A stretch of 64,000 nt of DNA from an uncultured Oscillospiraceae bacterium (GTDB lineage: Bacteria; Bacillota; Clostridia; Oscillospirales; Acutalibacteraceae), in assembly GCA_900548305.1 (NCBI GenBank), contig URJZ01000004.1:21365-85364 (forward strand), in the 5' to 3' direction. The translations under genes and the position numbers were made by a program. Below are positions 44,653-54,585 of the stretch, piece after piece. The first letter of the stretch is position 1. Each line of letters starts with the position of its first letter. The notes beneath the pieces were generated by a model. It was not told the DNA's origin. It searched no databases and saw nothing but the letters and a program-made list of their open reading frames with translations.

Positions 44653-46189
44653 ATTGTGCGGAAACGATTTGCTGTTTTAGAAGCAATAAATCACTGGTGT
44701 TTATCAGTTCGTCACTATTTATATCGCAGGCTAGCAACTGGAGGTCAGATAATGTTTCAGATCCATTTAATTGGTCATAAAGTAATTGCACGTCTCTGGA
44801 GTTAACAGTACCGGTTCCATTAATATCTCCTTTTATTATAATTGTGAGCTTATCTACAATTAAGCCGTCAATTTGCAGCGCAACCGTATAACCTGTACCA
44901 AGATTACCACTGCTGATAGTGGTATTGCTTAAATTTTTCATAATAATAGTATCTTTTGTTGAGTTTAAACTGTCCCGTAACACAGCAAATGTAGTGGATG
45001 GGGGTAGATAAATGGTATTATTGCTGCGGTCTATTAAGAATGTATCACTTTCCAGTTGATAAGGATAATTGGAAGAATCCGGATAAGAGGATTGGTCATG
45101 TTCGTGGTCACTTTCATTTGGTGTGCTGGGGACAGAAGGGATTTCTGAAGAAGTAGTTCCGGAACTATTAGGTAGCGTTTCTATGCGGTTGAGTTGGGAG
45201 AGCGTAACAAAATAAAACGAATTTTCCTGTTTTAGTAAAATACCTGTGTCTTTTGCATTTGTTGCCATGGAGATGCATTCTCCTTTTATTTGATAGCGGT
45301 TTTGTATGTTTCCATTAAGATCTAATTCTTCTAAATATTCTTTTGATGCAACAGAAGCTAAGATACTGGTGTCTGTAAGAAGACATGCATTTGTATAACA
45401 AGTATCGCTTAATAAAGTAAATAAGGAAGTTTGTTCTGTGTGTAATTGATATAAATAACCGTTCCGATCAAATAATATATCATTTGTAAGTGTATGAGGG
45501 GAGAAGGATGGTATATCTGTATCTGTTTGATATAAAGAAAAATGGTAAGGGAGTCCTTGAGAGATAGAGGCAGTATACACATCTGTATTATCTCTTAATG
45601 CGATATAAAGAGTATCATTCGGAGAGGTACATAATTTGTCTAAAGATGCTTCAAATGTATTTAAGAGGATTGGTTGAGCGGAATTTTTCTCTGCTACATT
45701 GGTATAGGCGAGTAGACAGTGTTTGTCCCAGTAGTCAATACCATATATGGTTCCATCCCGAGAAGTTGTGAAAGAATGTAAGGCTGTACCCAATTCTGTA
45801 GTTTGATAATTTGTAACGGATGCGCCGGATAAATGATAAGTAATAATAGATGATTTATGATTTGAATCTGACATTAAAATATATAAATAATCATCGGAAT
45901 AACAAACTTCATTGTATTTTCTGTGAAATGTTTGTTCCTGCAAAATATATCCTTGTTCACTTAACAAAGCAACATATGTTTCTTGGTCTTGATTTTGAAT
46001 TAAAAAATAACCTTCGTCTTTTTTGGGAATCAATTTTGTGGAAGAACCTACTGCAATATTCAGCTTTGTACCTGTAGGTGTATTCATAGAAATTCCAATT
46101 AATGTTGCTCCGCATAATAAACTTGCAACTGATAATAAAGCAACCACAAGAAGCAAATAATTTTTTTTCGTATGCTTGTTTCCTTTCAT
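44651..46189 (-). CDS. membrane-anchored protein with C-terminal dockerin
   Basis: 512 residues. A single N-terminal span (about 11-34) is uncleaved-looking and orients the rest outside. Residues 40-330 contain repeated strand motifs (YLYILMSD, GTIYGIDYW, DTLYIALRD, GYLYQLHTE) suggesting a beta propeller. A Ser/Pro/His linker (about 335-375) and a beta domain follow. The C-terminus 454-512 is a type I dockerin with two calcium loops, DINGTGTVNSRD and DINSDELINTSD, the second fully canonical. ATG 46189 has GGAAGG eight bases upstream. The neighbouring cohesin-like protein is the obvious candidate partner. Confidence 0.82.
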   Translation of the reverse strand: MKGNKHTKKNYLLLVVALLSVASLLCGATLIGISMNTPTGTKLNIAVGSSTKLIPKKDEGYFLIQNQDQETYVALLSEQGYILQEQTFHRKYNEVCYSDDYLYILMSDSNHKSSIITYHLSGASVTNYQTTELGTALHSFTTSRDGTIYGIDYWDKHCLLAYTNVAEKNSAQPILLNTFEASLDKLCTSPNDTLYIALRDNTDVYTASISQGLPYHFSLYQTDTDIPSFSPHTLTNDILFDRNGYLYQLHTEQTSLFTLLSDTCYTNACLLTDTSILASVASKEYLEELDLNGNIQNRYQIKGECISMATNAKDTGILLKQENSFYFVTLSQLNRIETLPNSSGTTSSEIPSVPSTPNESDHEHDQSSYPDSSNYPYQLESDTFLIDRSNNTIYLPPSTTFAVLRDSLNSTKDTIIMKNLSNTTISSGNLGTGYTVALQIDGLIVDKLTIIIKGDINGTGTVNSRDVQLLYDQLNGSETLSDLQLLACDINSDELINTSDLLLLKQQIVSAQ

Positions 46190-46198
46190 ACAATTCAC

Positions 46199-46653
46199 CT
46201 TCCAAATACAAAATTTGCCGTATTGCTACTTAAATATAAGCCAATTATTAAGATGAATCATATAAAGTGTGAAATTCTTTCATTTGTTTACAAATAAAAT
46301 ATAAATTTGCTTTTCTAGTTGAAAATAATTAAAATTGTTGAATCTCAGCACATAATAGACTAAATTTAAGTTTAAAATCGATTTTGTTCAAAATAATTCA
46401 TATTTTTTATATCATTTATGTAAAGTTTTACATTTTTTTCAACACTTGATTAACTATAACATTGTAATCAAGTAGGAGATAACAAGATATATACCATTTC
46501 TTTTCTAATTCTCGCATATATAGTGGTATTGATGCTTTCTACACATTTTTTGTATAGTTTTCATTGTGTTTTCGGTTTCAATTACGTATGATAATAGTGG
46601 GAGTATTTTGCGAAGCTTATTTTATCATGGAGTTTGAAAATAGGAGAGTGTGA
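46199..46653. other. intergenic region with small inverted repeats
   Basis: About 450 AT-rich bases without a gene. ATGTAAA-GT-TTTACAT followed by T7 lies at about 46419-46439, and CTTGATTA...TAATCAAG at 46445-46472. Either could be an operator or weak terminator; neither is assigned. Confidence 0.45.
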
Positions 46654-46899
46654 ATGAGAAGATTGTTTGGGAGAATTGTGGTTGATCATGGCAAATGCAT
46701 TTTAAAGTATTACTTAACTGGAAGTAGAAAAGAAGGTTACTCTATCACAATATTGCAAGAAAAAGAAAACGAGACACTTTGCTCTAAATGTGAACAAGTT
46801 ACCAGGAGCACAATTGCTGCAAAGCGTTTATGTGATAAATTGGTGAGAGGAATTGTGTTTCCTGAACAATTGGAAGAGATTGTAAAAGATCAAATTTAA
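46654..46899 (+). CDS. small protein, DUF6514-like
   Basis: 81 residues, soluble. KYYLTGSRKEGYSITILQEKENET, a short loop with CSKC, then TRSTIAAKRLCDKLVRGIVFPEQLEEIVKD resembles the clostridial DUF6514 family (a YYL..YGI strand pair and a closing helix). The match is tentative and the function is unknown. AGGAGA lies eight bases before ATG. A terminator follows and then the Pho operon. Confidence 0.7.
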   Translation: MRRLFGRIVVDHGKCILKYYLTGSRKEGYSITILQEKENETLCSKCEQVTRSTIAAKRLCDKLVRGIVFPEQLEEIVKDQI

Positions 46900-46931
46900 T
46901 ATGATAGAAGCAGAGTTACGTGAAATATTTT

Positions 46932-46970
46932 CAAAAGCGCTATGAGATTCATAGTGCTTTTGCTTTTTTT
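46932..46970 (+). terminator. terminator before the Pho operon
   Basis: CAAAAGCGCTATGA and CATAGTGCTTTTG arms followed by T-run. Confidence 0.88.
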
Positions 46971-47034
46971 ATGATAGCTATATTATAAAAATTTACTATA
47001 TTTTATATATTTTAGAATGCTAATTATGAACTTT

Positions 47035-47088
47035 TTTAGAACTTTCTAAAAGGAATTTAACATAGATTTAACATTGGAGAATTAAAAT
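47035..47088 (+). promoter_or_regulatory. Pho-box repeats and -10 of the pst operon
   Basis: Two perfect TTAACA hexamers at 47057 and 47068, 11 bases apart, with weaker copies 11 and 22 bases upstream (CTAAAA 47046, TTTAGA 47035). TAAAAT at 47083-47088 is suitably placed as -10. Direct TTAACA repeats at 11-base spacing are the Firmicute PhoP site. Confidence 0.75.
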
Positions 47089-47127
47089 AAAGCAGATATA
47101 AAATGTTCAGTTGGAGGTTAAACAAGG

Positions 47128-47991
47128 ATGAAGAGATTTCTATCCCTGCTTACCATAATAATATTAGTAGCTTCAGTTGGTGTGCTTACAGGCTGCGGTC
47201 CTGAAATTGTAGGAACCAAATTATCTGAAAGCCAAGATATGAGTGGAACAGTTGCAGGTAAATTAACGTTAAACGGTTCTACTTCTATGACAAGAGTGTG
47301 TCAAGCTTTGGGAGAGACATTCAGCGAAAAATATCCTGGTGTTTCTGTAGAAAAAAGCGGAACCGGTTCAGGTGATGCTCCAAATTCTGTGCGTTCAGGC
47401 ATTGCTCTGGTTGGTGATATGTCCAGAGATTTAAAAGAAAGTGAAAATCCGGATGAATTTGAGATAAAGAAAATTGCCCTTGACGGCATTGCTATTGCAG
47501 TGCATAAAGATAATCCGATACAAGATTTGACAACGGAACAAATCCGAAAGATTTTTACTGGCGAAATTAAAAATTGGAGTGAACTTGGCGGTCAAGATAA
47601 GGCAATTACTACATTGGGAAGAGAGGCGGCTTCAGGAACTAGGGATGGATTTGAATCTATTTTCAGCATAGAATCTCCGGTATATGCAGCAGAACTTTCT
47701 TCAACCGGTGAAATTGTTACTAAAATATCCAGTGATATTTCAGCAATCGGATATGTTTCATTGGAATCTTTGAATGACAGCGTAGTAGCATGTAAGGTAG
47801 ACGGAGTTGAGGCAACAGAAGAAAACATAGAAAACGGTTCTTATACCGTACAGCGTCCGTTTATCCAAATTTATAAAAAAGGAACAGACAGCGCGTTAAT
47901 TGATGCGTGGTTTGAATTTATAGAATCCTCAGAAGGACAGCAAATTATTAAAGACGTTGGCTTAATTGGTACAGCCAATAAAAACGGGTAA
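47128..47991 (+). CDS. pstS: phosphate ABC transporter substrate-binding lipoprotein PstS
   Basis: 287-residue binding protein. Lipobox LTGC with Cys23 as lipid anchor. Phosphate-binding segments: GSTSMTRV, KSGTGSGDAPNSVRSG and LGREAASGTRDGFE. Captures phosphate outside the cell for PstCA. GGAGG precedes the ATG. First gene of pstSCAB-phoU-phoPR, directly behind the Pho box. Confidence 0.96.
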   Translation: MKRFLSLLTIIILVASVGVLTGCGPEIVGTKLSESQDMSGTVAGKLTLNGSTSMTRVCQALGETFSEKYPGVSVEKSGTGSGDAPNSVRSGIALVGDMSRDLKESENPDEFEIKKIALDGIAIAVHKDNPIQDLTTEQIRKIFTGEIKNWSELGGQDKAITTLGREAASGTRDGFESIFSIESPVYAAELSSTGEIVTKISSDISAIGYVSLESLNDSVVACKVDGVEATEENIENGSYTVQRPFIQIYKKGTDSALIDAWFEFIESSEGQQIIKDVGLIGTANKNG

Positions 47992-48029
47992 TACATAACT
48001 GTAAGTTGGAAGAAGGAATTGGTGGAGTA

Positions 48030-49382
48030 ATGGGTATTTCAATGAATGACCTTGCGGCTCAGAAGAAATTGGAAAAAGTGAATTTGATTAAGCGCATTAT
48101 TACAATGGTGTTCGGTGTTGGTTCAGTTGTCATGTTTTTTCTGCCGTATGCACAGTTTGTATTTAAGGATACAAAATATGTAACCAGTGGTTTGGATTTA
48201 TTAATTGCAAGTGGATTTCGCGTGGAGACCGATACGACCAGCGCTTTGATCGGTATTCCTGTTTTAATTAGAATTTCAGTTGTTGCCGGTGCTGTATTTG
48301 CATTGGCAGGTACCATTCTTATTTTCTTTAAACGTCCTGTATTGTCGGGAGTATCGTTTATTATTTCTGCAATAACACCTCTTGTTGTACTAATTTCGAC
48401 GGCAAGCATTCAATCTGATGTAACAGCTTTGAATATTAGCCATGTTACAGTTGGGTATATGGTTCCGTTTATCTATGTTTTGGTTGCAGGATTAGTTTGT
48501 GCGGTTCTTTCTCTTTCCACACAGGGCGTTGAGAAATTGGCCAAGGCAATTTTCCTTACATTTGCATGTGTATCTATTGCTGCAGTATTGACCATCACAG
48601 TGTACATTTTCTCAGCAGGTATTCCTGCCATGGCAGAGATAGGTGTTTTCAAGTTCTTATTTGGTACTACTTGGGATGCCTCTACCAACCAGTTTGGTAT
48701 TTTACCTTTAATTTTAGCTTCTATCTGCGGTACAGTAGGCGCAATTATTATAGGTGTTCCAATCGGTATTTTAACTGCAGTATTTTTGACTGAAATTGCA
48801 AGACCTAGAGTTGCAAAAATTATTCACCCGGCAATTGAATTGCTGGCAGGTATTCCATCAGTTGTATACGGTTTCTTTGGTATGCTTGTAATTGTTCCTG
48901 CTATTAGAGCGATGTTCCCGGGTCAAACTATTGGTGACAGCTTGCTGGCAGCAATTATCATTTTGGCGATTATGGTAATACCAACCATTGTAAACGTCAC
49001 AGAAAACGCACTCAGGGCTGTACCAAAGTCTTACAGAGAAGCTTCACTGGGATTGGGAGCAACACCAATCAGAACTATTTTTAAAGTAACTATTCCGGCA
49101 GCAAGATCCGGTATTCTGTCAGGTGTTATTCTAGGTGTTGGTAGAGCAATTGGCGAAACAATGGCTGTGATTATGGTAGCAGGTAACGTTGCTAATATGC
49201 CAACTTTATTGGGTACCACAAGATTTTTAACAACAGGCATTGCAATGGAAATGTCTTATGCCTCCGGTTTACATCGTCAGGCATTGTTTGCAATTGGTTT
49301 GGTATTATTTATCTTTATTATGATTGTAAATATTTCCTTTACAATTATTTCCAGGAAAGGGGCGAAAGTGAATGCCAAGTAA
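48030..49382 (+). CDS. pstC: phosphate ABC transporter permease PstC with N-terminal membrane extension
   Basis: 450 residues, about 150 longer than usual. The PstC core (about 175-450) has the family helices and the EAA loop ENALRAVPKSYREASLGLGAT. In front lie about 170 extra residues with some four hydrophobic segments (about 13-36, 83-100, 108-125, 142-163) and no recognised domain. ATG 48030 is likely; ATG 48042 or TTG 48006 are possible. It overlaps pstA by 11 bases, so translation is coupled. Confidence 0.93.
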   Translation: MGISMNDLAAQKKLEKVNLIKRIITMVFGVGSVVMFFLPYAQFVFKDTKYVTSGLDLLIASGFRVETDTTSALIGIPVLIRISVVAGAVFALAGTILIFFKRPVLSGVSFIISAITPLVVLISTASIQSDVTALNISHVTVGYMVPFIYVLVAGLVCAVLSLSTQGVEKLAKAIFLTFACVSIAAVLTITVYIFSAGIPAMAEIGVFKFLFGTTWDASTNQFGILPLILASICGTVGAIIIGVPIGILTAVFLTEIARPRVAKIIHPAIELLAGIPSVVYGFFGMLVIVPAIRAMFPGQTIGDSLLAAIIILAIMVIPTIVNVTENALRAVPKSYREASLGLGATPIRTIFKVTIPAARSGILSGVILGVGRAIGETMAVIMVAGNVANMPTLLGTTRFLTTGIAMEMSYASGLHRQALFAIGLVLFIFIMIVNISFTIISRKGAKVNAK

Positions 49383-50298
49383 TACTGCAACTGCATCTCA
49401 AGAGTCGGTACAGAATCAGGAACCTCATAAACCGCAATCTTTATATCAGAAAAAAAGACATACTTCTGATATCGTGTTAAGAATTGTTATTTATACTGCA
49501 ACTGCTATTACAATAGCAGCTTTGGTTGGAATTATTGGCTATATCCTCTGGAATGGTATTCCGCATATTACGTGGTCATTCCTTTCTTCGCCATACTCGG
49601 AAACAAGGGCAAATATGAAGGGTATTCTGCCTATGATTATTAATACCTTATATATTGTATTCATTACCTTGTTAATATCTGCCCCGATTGGCATTTCTGC
49701 GGCAATTTATATGACCCAGTATGCAAAGCAAGGTAAACTTGTTCGTGCAATTCGTTTTACAACAGAAGTTCTTTCCGGAATTCCGTCCATTATTTTTGGC
49801 CTTTTTGGTTATACGGTATTCTGTATTTTGTTCAGACTGCAAACGTCTATCATTGCCGGTTGCTTAACTATGGCCATTTGTGTGCTTCCAACTATTATTC
49901 GTACAACTGAGGAAGCATTACTGTCAGTTCCAGGTTCCTATAAAGAAGGTGCTTTGGCACTGGGAGCCGGGAAATTCCGTGTTATTATGGGAATTGTTTT
50001 GCCTTGCGCTATGCCGGGCGTATTGACAGCAGTCATTTTGGCAATGGGGCGTATTGTTGGTGAATCTGCTGCATTGCTGTTTACTTCAGGTTTATCCTAC
50101 AATATGCCGAACGGTTTCTTTTCTCAAATTATGTCCAGTGGACGTACACTTACATTGCATTTGTATCAAACAGCAAGAGAGGCGGCTTCTCCGGATGCAT
50201 TGAACGTTGCCTTTGCAACAGCCTCTGTTTTATTAATTTTCATCTTCATATTAAACCGTTTGGCAAGCTTGCTTTCTAAGGTATTAAAGAAAGGATAG
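49372..50298 (+). CDS. pstA: phosphate ABC transporter permease PstA
   Basis: 308 residues with six membrane helices and the EAA loop (EALLSVPGSYKEGALALGAGK). The first 35 residues are a Gln/Ser-rich cytoplasmic tail. Pairs with PstC to form the channel. Start overlaps the pstC end. Confidence 0.95.
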   Translation: MPSNTATASQESVQNQEPHKPQSLYQKKRHTSDIVLRIVIYTATAITIAALVGIIGYILWNGIPHITWSFLSSPYSETRANMKGILPMIINTLYIVFITLLISAPIGISAAIYMTQYAKQGKLVRAIRFTTEVLSGIPSIIFGLFGYTVFCILFRLQTSIIAGCLTMAICVLPTIIRTTEEALLSVPGSYKEGALALGAGKFRVIMGIVLPCAMPGVLTAVILAMGRIVGESAALLFTSGLSYNMPNGFFSQIMSSGRTLTLHLYQTAREAASPDALNVAFATASVLLIFIFILNRLASLLSKVLKKG

Positions 50299-50304
50299 TA
50301 GCAC

Positions 50305-51081
50305 ATGAGTAGTACAGAAATCAATCCCAACGCAAAAGTTTCCGTTAGAGATTTAAATTTATATTACGGTGATTTTCACGCATTAAAGGGTCTTAATATT
50401 GATATTCCGGCAAACAAAGTAACTGCATTTATCGGTCCTTCCGGTTGTGGTAAATCTACTTGTTTGAAAACATTAAATCGTATGAACGATTTGGTAGACG
50501 GTTGTAAAATTACAGGTAAAATTACCATTGACGGAGAGGATATCTATGATCCTCGTACAGATATCAATCTACTAAGAAAACGTGCAGGAATGGTATTCCA
50601 AAAGGCAAATCCGTTTCCAATGTCTATTTATGATAATATTGCCTATGGTCCGAGAGTGCATGGTATCAAAGCAAAATCTAAACTGGACGAAATTGTAGAA
50701 AGTTCTCTTCGCAGTGCAGCGTTATGGGATGAGGTAAAAGATCGTTTGAAAAAATCTGCATTGGGTATGTCCGGTGGACAGCAGCAGCGTTTATGTATTG
50801 CACGTGCGTTGGCTGTAGAGCCTGATATTATTTTAATGGATGAACCAACATCCGCTTTGGATCCAATTTCTACTTTGAAAATTGAAGATTTGATGGATGA
50901 TTTGCGTGAAAAATATACGGTTATTATCGTAACCCACAATATGCAGCAAGCTGCACGTATTGCGGATAAAACAGCGTTTTTCCTAACAGGCGAAATTGTG
51001 GAATATACAGATACAGAAACCATGTTCAATAATCCAAAAGATGAAAGAACTGAACGTTATATTACCGGCCGTTTTGGTTAA
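50305..51081 (+). CDS. pstB: phosphate ABC transporter ATPase PstB
   Basis: 258 residues. Walker [10 protein letters not shown], signature [11 protein letters not shown], Walker [13 protein letters not shown] and H-loop VTHNMQQA are present, with the PstB-specific [12 protein letters not shown] and [19 protein letters not shown] segments. Drives phosphate import. Starts six bases after pstA. Confidence 0.98.
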   Translation: MSSTEINPNAKVSVRDLNLYYGDFHALKGLNIDIPANKVTAFIGPSGCGKSTCLKTLNRMNDLVDGCKITGKITIDGEDIYDPRTDINLLRKRAGMVFQKANPFPMSIYDNIAYGPRVHGIKAKSKLDEIVESSLRSAALWDEVKDRLKKSALGMSGGQQQRLCIARALAVEPDIILMDEPTSALDPISTLKIEDLMDDLREKYTVIIVTHNMQQAARIADKTAFFLTGEIVEYTDTETMFNNPKDERTERYITGRFG

Positions 51082-51186
51082 TTTTGTGTTATGTTATGGA
51101 AATATTTACAAATCCATAGAAAAATGCTAAGATATGATAGATATACGATATGAAACAATACGTTTCAAAGGCTGGAGGTAACGGGT

Positions 51187-51891
51187 ATGCCAAGAAAACT
51201 ATTTGACCATGAATTGGAAGAACTTGTTAGAGAAATGACCGATTTGGGCAATACTGTAGATGACAGATTTGAAAAGACTATTGAATGTCTGCGTACAGTA
51301 GATATAGAAAAAGCCAAGTTTGTTGCAGAACATGACCATGAAATTGATCGTAAAGAGCATAAAACGGAAATACTATGCTTAAATTTAATTGCGTTGCAAC
51401 AGCCAATTGCAAAAGATTTAAGAATGATTGCTGCGTGTTTAAAGATTTTGACCGATATTGAGCGCGAAGGGGATCAATGTGCTGATGTTTGTGAAATTTT
51501 GAGCACGGGACAAGTTTACGGAAACAGTCTGATTGTATCTAAGATTATTCAAATGATGGAAGCTGCAAGAGATATGTTCCGCCGCGCTATGGATGTATTT
51601 ATCAGTCGTGACATTGAAGAAGCAAAAGATATTTGCGCTAGTGATGATTATGTGGATAATTTATTTTCTAAGGTGATTTTGGAAATTAGCAGCACAATTG
51701 CTCAAAGCTCTAACGTTATGGGTGATGTAGACTTGTTGTTAATTACAAAATATGCAGAACGTATGGCTGACCATGCAACTAATATTGCAGAGTGGGTTAT
51801 TTATATTGAAACAGGCGAACATCCTGACTTGAACAAACATGAGTTGACAAGTCCGTATGTACGCGCAGGAAACGATTCCGAAGAATCCTGA
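51187..51891 (+). CDS. phoU: phosphate regulatory protein PhoU
   Basis: 234 residues of two three-helix PhoU repeats with the EHDHEIDRKEHK and ILTDIEREGDQC metal-binding signatures in the first and KYAERMADHATNIAEW in the second. It couples PstSCAB to the sensor kinase encoded downstream. GGAGG precedes the ATG; it lies 105 bases after pstB. Confidence 0.97.
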   Translation: MPRKLFDHELEELVREMTDLGNTVDDRFEKTIECLRTVDIEKAKFVAEHDHEIDRKEHKTEILCLNLIALQQPIAKDLRMIAACLKILTDIEREGDQCADVCEILSTGQVYGNSLIVSKIIQMMEAARDMFRRAMDVFISRDIEEAKDICASDDYVDNLFSKVILEISSTIAQSSNVMGDVDLLLITKYAERMADHATNIAEWVIYIETGEHPDLNKHELTSPYVRAGNDSEES

Positions 51892-51909
51892 TAAAAGGTG
51901 GAGAAAACT

Positions 51910-52605
51910 ATGGCGTTGGTTTATGTGACAGATGATGAACCGAATATTTGTAAATTGGTAGCGTTTGGTCTCAAAGATGAAGGATTTGAAACAGCTACAT
52001 TTACAGATGGTAATTCTCTCTTGGAGGCAATTCAAAAGAGAAAACCGGACGCTATCATTTTAGACTGGATGATGCCTCCCCCGGATGGCCTGACTATATG
52101 CCGTTCTTTGCGCAGTGCAGAAGACACAAAATATATTCCTATTTTGCTGCTTACAGCACGCGGTGCCGAAGTGGATAAGGTATTGGGATTAGAAATGGGC
52201 GCAGATGATTATATTGTAAAACCGTTTGGCGTGAAAGAAGTTTGTGCACGTGTACGTGCAGTGCTGCGTCGTACGGAAAATCAAGTTGCGCCTCAGCCGG
52301 AAGAGAAAATTAAGGGCGGAGATATTACAGTTGATATTGTTTCTCACACTGTGACAAAAGGAGATAAATCTATAGAACTTACCGCAAAAGAGTTTGATTT
52401 ATTGGTTATGTTAATGCGTAATTCCGGGCGAGTATTGACAAGAGATACCCTTCTGGATAGGGTATGGGGCGTGGAATATTTTGGCGATACCCGTACGGTA
52501 GATGTGCATGTGCGCTATTTGCGTCAAAAGATTGAGGATAATCCGGATACACCGCAGCTGCTACAAACAGTGCGCGGAGTTGGTTATAAATTTGTTGGTG
52601 AATAA
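51910..52605 (+). CDS. OmpR-family response regulator (PhoP-like)
   Basis: 231 residues. Receiver domain 1-115 with acidic pair Asp8/Asp9, phosphoacceptor Asp52 (ILDWMMP) and the KPF lysine; winged-helix DNA-binding domain 130-230 (RVLTRDTLLDRVWG, TRTVDVHVRYLRQKIE). The neighbouring pst/phoU genes and upstream Pho box make PhoP/PhoB function likely. ATG 51910 is preceded by AAAGGTGGAG; an upstream GTG overlaps that site. Confidence 0.92.
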   Translation: MALVYVTDDEPNICKLVAFGLKDEGFETATFTDGNSLLEAIQKRKPDAIILDWMMPPPDGLTICRSLRSAEDTKYIPILLLTARGAEVDKVLGLEMGADDYIVKPFGVKEVCARVRAVLRRTENQVAPQPEEKIKGGDITVDIVSHTVTKGDKSIELTAKEFDLLVMLMRNSGRVLTRDTLLDRVWGVEYFGDTRTVDVHVRYLRQKIEDNPDTPQLLQTVRGVGYKFVGE

Positions 52606-52617
52606 AGGAGGCCGATT

Positions 52618-54375
52618 ATGAGAAAGCGCTTGATGGCAAGTACAGCAGCGATTATCATAGTCGGCTTTCTTGTTGCGTTTGCTTTGGCAGCTAAATTGGT
52701 GCAGGATCAATATCAATTGGAATTTACACGAAGACTGGATTCCATATTGGCAATGATGGAATCTCAAGTAGATGATATAGGACAAGATCCACAAGGATTT
52801 GCCATTAAAATAGGAAGGGAATTGCAGGAAAAAGGTCAGGAAATCCGGATTACCATTTTAGATTCCGGCGGAAATGTCATTGGAGACAGCGGAATCGGCG
52901 AGCAAGGTGAACTACCTGCAGAAAACCATCTGTATCGACCTGAAATACAACAGGCGCAAAAAAAAGATATTGGTTATGATACCCGAAAAAGTGATAGTGT
53001 TCAAAAGGAATACTATTATGCTGCGGTACAAGTGGGTGACCGTTACTTTTTAAGAGCGGCACTGCCCACAGAAGAAATGAACCATGCGGTTACTAAAGTA
53101 TGGATGTATGCAATGGTTGCAGGTGCTGTAGGAAGTATTATTGTAGTGTTGGTGACATGGCTGATTTTTACCAAACTTTCGAAACCGCTGAAAAAGTTAT
53201 CAGATGCCTCTTTAAGAATTGCAGAAGGAGATTATACCAGCCGTGTAGAGGGAATTTACACGGATGAAATGGGAAATTTAGCGCGCACCTTTAATTTAAT
53301 GGCGGATAATACACAGCAGGCAATTGATGACATGAAGAGCAAACAGCATCAATTAGAAGGTGTTTTGCAAGGAATGCATGACGGTGTACTTGCTGTAAAT
53401 GCAGATAATATGATTTTGTTCTTAAACGACAGCGCCAAACAAATGCTTGGAGTTGCCACGTTACAAACAGGTAAATCGTTTGAAGGAAGTCTATTGGTTA
53501 GCAAAATTGCCGCATTTATGAATCAGGCATTAAAAGAAGAAAAAGTGATTCAAGATACTGTTGTTTCGGCTGCAAGTCCACAAGGGGAGCGGATCTTTAC
53601 GGTTTATGCTACCCCCATTCAAGATAATAAAGAATCGGCGGTATTGGCGGTAATTGCAGATGTCACACATATTAGCAAATTGGAGCAGCTCAGAAGTGAA
53701 TTTGTTGCCAATGTAACGCATGAACTGAAAACACCGCTTACAGCAATCCGCGGCAGTATTGAATTACTGAAAAGTGCTGACAGAGATGAGGAAACCCGCA
53801 GATATTTCTATGATGTTTTAGATATTGAAGCGGAACGACTGCATCATTTAATTGATGATATGTTGGTGTTGTCTCAAATTGAAAACGCAAAGCCCGACAG
53901 TACAGAGCAGCGTTGTGATGTAGCTCAGGAAATCCGTGAAACAGTGGCAAGGTTATATCCAATTGCCGAAAAAGCGAATATTACACTAAAAGTAGAGTTA
54001 AAAGATGGAATTTGTGTTGCATGTTCCTCTTCACGTTTGCAGCAAATGCTTGGCAATCTAATAGAAAATGCAATTAAATATAATAAACCAAACGGTTCTG
54101 TGAAAATTACAGCAGAAGAATCACGGCAAATGGCAGTAATTCGTATTCAAGATACAGGAATTGGAATTGAAGAAGAGCACTTTAACCGATTGTTTGAGCG
54201 CTTTTATCGTGTAGACACCAGTAGATCAAGAGCAATTGGAGGTACGGGGCTCGGCTTATCTATTGTAAAGCATTTGGCAGTATTATATGGCGGAGAAGTA
54301 AGTGTAGAAAGTACACCGGGAATAGGGACTACATTTACTGTGCGTTTACCGCTGTTATTGCCGGAAAAATCTTAA
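52618..54375 (+). CDS. sensor histidine kinase (PhoR-like)
   Basis: 585 residues: membrane span about 5-27, extracellular sensor about 30-158, second span about 162-185, HAMP about 187-240, PAS about 250-350, HisKA with His368 in VTHELKTPL, and the ATPase domain with N-box NLIENAIKYN, DTGIGI and GGTGLGLSIVKH. Expected to phosphorylate the response regulator 12 bases upstream in response to phosphate status relayed by PhoU/Pst. Confidence 0.93.
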   Translation: MRKRLMASTAAIIIVGFLVAFALAAKLVQDQYQLEFTRRLDSILAMMESQVDDIGQDPQGFAIKIGRELQEKGQEIRITILDSGGNVIGDSGIGEQGELPAENHLYRPEIQQAQKKDIGYDTRKSDSVQKEYYYAAVQVGDRYFLRAALPTEEMNHAVTKVWMYAMVAGAVGSIIVVLVTWLIFTKLSKPLKKLSDASLRIAEGDYTSRVEGIYTDEMGNLARTFNLMADNTQQAIDDMKSKQHQLEGVLQGMHDGVLAVNADNMILFLNDSAKQMLGVATLQTGKSFEGSLLVSKIAAFMNQALKEEKVIQDTVVSAASPQGERIFTVYATPIQDNKESAVLAVIADVTHISKLEQLRSEFVANVTHELKTPLTAIRGSIELLKSADRDEETRRYFYDVLDIEAERLHHLIDDMLVLSQIENAKPDSTEQRCDVAQEIRETVARLYPIAEKANITLKVELKDGICVACSSSRLQQMLGNLIENAIKYNKPNGSVKITAEESRQMAVIRIQDTGIGIEEEHFNRLFERFYRVDTSRSRAIGGTGLGLSIVKHLAVLYGGEVSVESTPGIGTTFTVRLPLLLPEKS

Positions 54376-54389
54376 TATGTTATAGAAGA

Positions 54390-54420
54390 CAGCAGCGAAA
54401 TTTTTTGCTGCTATTTTTAT
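54390..54420 (+). terminator. terminator of the Pho operon
   Basis: AGCAGC and GCTGCT arms with a T-rich tail, 15 bases after the kinase stop. Confidence 0.75.
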
Positions 54421-54495
54421 ATGGAATTTATGGTATTAAAAACGCATACAAATGGAATATTCATCTTAGTTTTTACTTTTAGTATAATTTTTTCG

Positions 54496-54524
54496 TTGAA
54501 AAACCGGTTGTACTATGTTAAAAT
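54496..54524 (+). promoter_or_regulatory. candidate sigma-A promoter of the Ig-like protein gene
   Basis: TTGAAA and TAAAAT spaced by 17 bases, 61 bases before the start codon. Confidence 0.65.
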
Positions 54525-54585
54525 AATAGCGTTTTCATATTGTATTGGCATAGTTACATATGATTTGATTGAGAAGGAGTTTAAA

